Source: Pedobacter antarcticus
GTDB taxonomy: Bacteria > Bacteroidota > Bacteroidia > Sphingobacteriales > Sphingobacteriaceae
Length of the DNA: 64,000 nt
NCBI RefSeq assembly: GCF_900112985.1
Contig: NZ_FONS01000009.1
Span: 1-64,000, forward strand
Reading direction: 5' to 3'
In this document: in pieces, positions 61,593-64,000 of the stretch
Position numbering within the stretch: position 1 is the stretch's first letter
Layout of the letters: each line of letters starts with the position of its first letter
Program-made: the position numbers and the translations under genes
The notes under the pieces: generated by a model
Databases searched by the model: none
Told to the model about the DNA's origin: nothing
Seen by the model: the letters and a program-made list of their open reading frames with translations, nothing else

Positions 61593-61808
61593 TTAAGAAT
61601 TCAGAATTTTAAATACCGCTTTGAAGCAGATAAAAGCACCAAGGAATAAAATTATCCAGGAAACCAAAGATAGTATTGTAGAATCCATTGCAAAACGCAG
61701 ATAAACTCCCACGATGCTGACAACGATACCGACTATCAATAATTTATATATTGAAGTTTCATTTGCATTTTGCATGCTTTTAGTATTGTGTTTTGGCGTT
61801 TGCTCCAT
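61593..61808 (-). CDS. Small two-helix membrane protein, unknown function
   Basis: This 71-residue protein has two membrane helices (about 23-41 and 47-66; KLLIVGIVVSIVGVYLRF and LSLVSWIILFLGAFI). I do not recognise a named family, though similar small proteins occur across Bacteroidota. A second in-frame ATG gives a 60-residue form (MQNANETSIY, start 61775). A strong terminator downstream and the separate upstream region support a real gene. Confidence 0.7.
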   Translation of the reverse strand: MEQTPKHNTKSMQNANETSIYKLLIVGIVVSIVGVYLRFAMDSTILSLVSWIILFLGAFICFKAVFKILNS

Positions 61809-61878
61809 TTTTGTGTGTTTTATAATTTGCTAGCAAAATTAAGATTATTTCTTTTAAAACGGCATGATTAAAAGAGAA

Positions 61879-62673
61879 TTATTTAATTTCATACCCCTTC
61901 AAACCCTGCACACGCTGTGCGGATCTTTCTTCCTCTGTTAACCCCGAACCTTTATAAAGAATTTTCTCCCAGTCACCGTACATCGGATTCGGTAAAACGA
62001 TAAAATGATTACCAAACTCCTGCCATGCAGCATCTACCTGTTCCCGGGTATCCTTGCCCTCGCGGTAAAACGCATTACTAAAGTCACTCAGATTGTCACC
62101 ACAAAGCAGTAAAATATTATAATCTTTCAGCACGATCTGTCTGCGGGGCTCTTTATCTGAAGTTGCAGTGTTCAACAGCAAATGCGCTTCATCTGCATTA
62201 GGAAAACCCAGTCTCTGGAGATTTTTTAGGGTACCTGCATGCTCAGCTGCTGTACGGTTACTGATATAGAATGTTTCCACCTGTTTGTCCGCTGCAAATT
62301 TCAGGAAGCTTAAAGCCCCCGGAATAGTATCTGCCGCCCCCAGGCTGGTCCATTCACCCCAGTCTTTCAAATTGTAACTAATCCCTTTTTGTATTTCGTG
62401 ACCTTGAAAAGGTGAATTATCGAGTACGGTTTCATCTATATCTACAATGACACAATTCTTTTTAGCCGGATCGGCCGATGTCAGTCTGTTTACCAGCGAT
62501 AACCTTGCAAAGTTAAATGCCTGAAAAGACAAGGCCCTGAACTCACCTGAGTGCTGTTGCCAGGCCACGGCAATTGCATAATCATTAGCGGGCGAAGCAA
62601 CTGTTGTTTGTTGCGCTGCCAGTGTTAAAGGAAAAAAGCAGGCAAGTGCTGCCATTCTAAGCATTTGTTTCAT
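61879..62673 (-). CDS. HAD-family acid phosphatase (lipoprotein e(P4)-like 5'-nucleotidase)
   Basis: This 264-residue exported phosphatase has a signal peptide (about 1-20, ending LAAQ). The HAD subfamily IIIB nucleophile motif is VIVDIDETVLDNSPF (about 75-89), with both Asp. The second motif is FYISNRTAAE (about 136-145), and the acidic motif is LLCGDNLSDFSNAF (about 190-203). Members remove phosphate from nucleotides in the periplasm so that nucleosides can be taken up. A lipobox is not clear here, unlike e(P4). It is a single gene. Confidence 0.92.
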   Translation of the reverse strand: MKQMLRMAALACFFPLTLAAQQTTVASPANDYAIAVAWQQHSGEFRALSFQAFNFARLSLVNRLTSADPAKKNCVIVDIDETVLDNSPFQGHEIQKGISYNLKDWGEWTSLGAADTIPGALSFLKFAADKQVETFYISNRTAAEHAGTLKNLQRLGFPNADEAHLLLNTATSDKEPRRQIVLKDYNILLLCGDNLSDFSNAFYREGKDTREQVDAAWQEFGNHFIVLPNPMYGDWEKILYKGSGLTEEERSAQRVQGLKGYEIK

Positions 62674-62721
62674 ATTGTAATTCTTTTACCGGTGCAAAAA
62701 TAAAGAAATTATACGGGCACA

Positions 62722-62751
62722 AAAAAAGGGCTCCATAAAGAAGCCCTTTTT
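62722..62751 (-). terminator. Terminator at the end of the atp operon segment
   Basis: AAAAGGGCT / AGCCCTTTT pair with a 9-base loop, just past the atpG stop. The plus-strand T run also serves the other direction. Confidence 0.8.
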
Positions 62752-62771
62752 CCAAAATATGTTTACGGTTA

Positions 62772-63659
62772 TTATCCGTTCAGTGCTGCTGCACCACTGA
62801 CAATTTCTGTCAGCTCTGTTGTAATTGCAGCCTGACGAGCCTGGTTGTAAGAAAGCTTTAACGCTTTCAACAGGTCTCCCGCATTCTCAGTTGCTTTATC
62901 CATTGAGGTCATCCTTGCACCATGCTCAGAAGCATGAGAATCAAGAACAGCTTTATATAACTGGATTTTAATTGATTTAGGAATTAACTCCTTCACAATT
63001 TCTTCCTGAGAAGGTTCCAGTATATAATCTACTTGGTGGTGTACATTTGTTTGTACAACAGGCTGCTCATTTTTAGGTAAAGGCAACAATTGTTCTGTGG
63101 TTAAAATTTGAACGGCAGCGTTTTTAAAGCGGTTATAAACCAATTCTACACGATCATATTTGCCTTGTTTGAAGCCGTCCATAATCATATCGGTGATTTT
63201 GGTTACGTTCTCAAAAGTAAGGGCTGCGTAAACCTCATTGTGGTTACCGATCACTTTGTAGTTACGTTTCTCGTAAAAATCCTGAGTCTTTTTACCAATA
63301 GCTACAATGCTTACATTACCATTCTGAAATTGTTTACTGTATTTCTCAGCTATCAGGTTGTTGGTTGTTTTGATAACATTCATGTTGAATGCACCAGCCA
63401 GTCCCCTGTTAGATGAAACAGCAACGATCAGTACTTTGTTCGGCTCACGTTCTTCAATAAAAGGCGATGAAGATCCTTCCAGGTTGGCAGAAAGATTTCC
63501 TAAGATTTCCTTAAGCTTGGTCGCATAAGGACGTAACTGTATAATCGCATTAGTAGCCCTTTTCAGTTTTGCTGCCGAAACCATTTTCATGGCTTTGGTA
63601 ATCTGCTGGGTAGACTGTACCGATGATATACGAATTCTTACTTCTTTTAAATTAGCCAT
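62772..63659 (-). CDS. atpG: ATP synthase F1 subunit gamma
   Basis: The gamma subunit is the rotating shaft of F1 and couples proton flow to ATP synthesis. At 295 residues, the N-terminal helix (ANLKEVRIRISSVQSTQQIT) and the conserved KAMKMVSAAKLKRA are diagnostic; the C-terminal helix ends LTEIVSGAAALN. A Bacteroidota-type insertion is present in the middle (about 195-215). It is the last gene of this operon segment, 27 bases after atpA. Confidence 0.97.
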   Translation of the reverse strand: MANLKEVRIRISSVQSTQQITKAMKMVSAAKLKRATNAIIQLRPYATKLKEILGNLSANLEGSSSPFIEEREPNKVLIVAVSSNRGLAGAFNMNVIKTTNNLIAEKYSKQFQNGNVSIVAIGKKTQDFYEKRNYKVIGNHNEVYAALTFENVTKITDMIMDGFKQGKYDRVELVYNRFKNAAVQILTTEQLLPLPKNEQPVVQTNVHHQVDYILEPSQEEIVKELIPKSIKIQLYKAVLDSHASEHGARMTSMDKATENAGDLLKALKLSYNQARQAAITTELTEIVSGAAALNG

Positions 63660-63686
63660 TCTTTTTTAATCTTCTTCCTTTTGTTA

Positions 63687-64000
63687 TTAGTAATTAGGTG
63701 AAAGTTCTTTAGCTACGGTCTCCAATACAGATGTAATAGTATCATCCAGTTTACCAGCTTTTAAAGCAGCTAATGTTTGTGGGTGACGTTGTTCCAGTTG
63801 TTGCAGGTATTCTGCTTCAAAAGCTCTGATTTTGTTAACCGGTACAGAACGCATCAGGTTTTTAGTACCAATATAAATGATAGCGACTTGTTTCTCTACA
63901 GTCATTGGAGAGAATTGTCCCTGTTTTAAAATCTCCACGTTTCTTGAACCTTTATCCAGTACAGATTTGGTTGCAGCATCTAAATCAGATCCGAATTTAG
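63687..64000 (-). CDS. atpA: ATP synthase F1 subunit alpha, C-terminal part (runs off the window)
   Basis: The visible 103 or so residues include the alpha-subunit C-terminal helical domain (FGSDLDAATKSVLDKGSRNV, then ILKQGQFSPMTVEKQVAIIY). The frame continues past the window edge. The alpha subunit forms the catalytic hexamer with beta. The catalytic core and Walker motifs lie outside, so only the family and position in the atpA-atpG order are shown. Confidence 0.95.
   Translation of the reverse strand, partial: KFGSDLDAATKSVLDKGSRNVEILKQGQFSPMTVEKQVAIIYIGTKNLMRSVPVNKIRAFEAEYLQQLEQRHPQTLAALKAGKLDDTITSVLETVAKELSPNY

Overview
The window looks like chromosome from a Bacteroidota bacterium of the Sphingobacteriaceae, close to Pedobacter. 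The grounds are: promoters of the TTTG / TAnnTTTG (-33/-7) type with weak Shine-Dalgarno sites; FadL-like and beta-barrel outer-membrane proteins; a Nudix-type arabinose regulator; a metal RND pump fused to its TolC-like outer-membrane partner; and a DksA-like protein without its zinc cysteines. The left edge is the end of an IS3-family insertion sequence. The right edge cuts into atpA of the ATP synthase operon.

Layout. 1-0.35 kb: IS3 end. 0.5-11.4 kb: a 2OG-Fe(II) oxygenase, msrA, a lipoprotein esterase plus FadL-type porin pair, a nitroreductase, a 906-residue MG2/plug surface protein, a padR-pspC operon and a small membrane protein. 11.5-17.6 kb: a DACNV/DAC-like (c-di-AMP family) protein, rlmF, an SDR, a FucP-type sugar transporter, a DAG kinase and recO. 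17.6-21.2 kb: two identical tRNA-Val genes behind a near-ideal promoter, an M1 metallopeptidase and a universal stress protein. 21.2-27.3 kb: a metal efflux operon (Cys-rich small protein, CzcA-TolC fusion, CzcB lipoprotein). 27.4-37.3 kb: an L-arabinose island, with transketolase and a mutarotase on one strand and araR-araB-araD-araA-transporter on the other. 37.3-37.8 kb: a gene-free stretch holding an IS3 relic inside a 21-bp inverted repeat, an 11-bp-periodic inverted array and a very long terminator. 38.2-42.6 kb: ileS-dksA-like-lspA. 42.7-55.6 kb: mostly housekeeping (SIMPL protein, serine hydrolase, serS, rsmI, lnt, nadE, patatin, comB, gcvT). 55.6-60.9 kb: a glycosyltransferase / flippase / rnhB block interrupted by a two-gene Panacea toxin-antitoxin insert. 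60.9-64 kb: ruvC, an acid-phosphatase-like HAD protein, atpG and atpA.

Gene cooperation. The arabinose genes form a full route from extracellular sugar to the pentose phosphate pathway: mutarotation, Na+ symport, isomerisation, phosphorylation, epimerisation, then transketolase. They probably answer to the Nudix-family AraR, and there is a clear inverted-repeat operator candidate ahead of araB. The metal operon could form a complete three-envelope-layer pump from two polypeptides.

The most unusual feature is the toxin-antitoxin insert. It is flanked by 66-bp direct repeats that are two copies of the 3' end of rnhB. All three differences between the copies fall at third codon positions. This suggests that a small element integrated at, and rebuilt, the end of rnhB. 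No recombinase is encoded in the insert.
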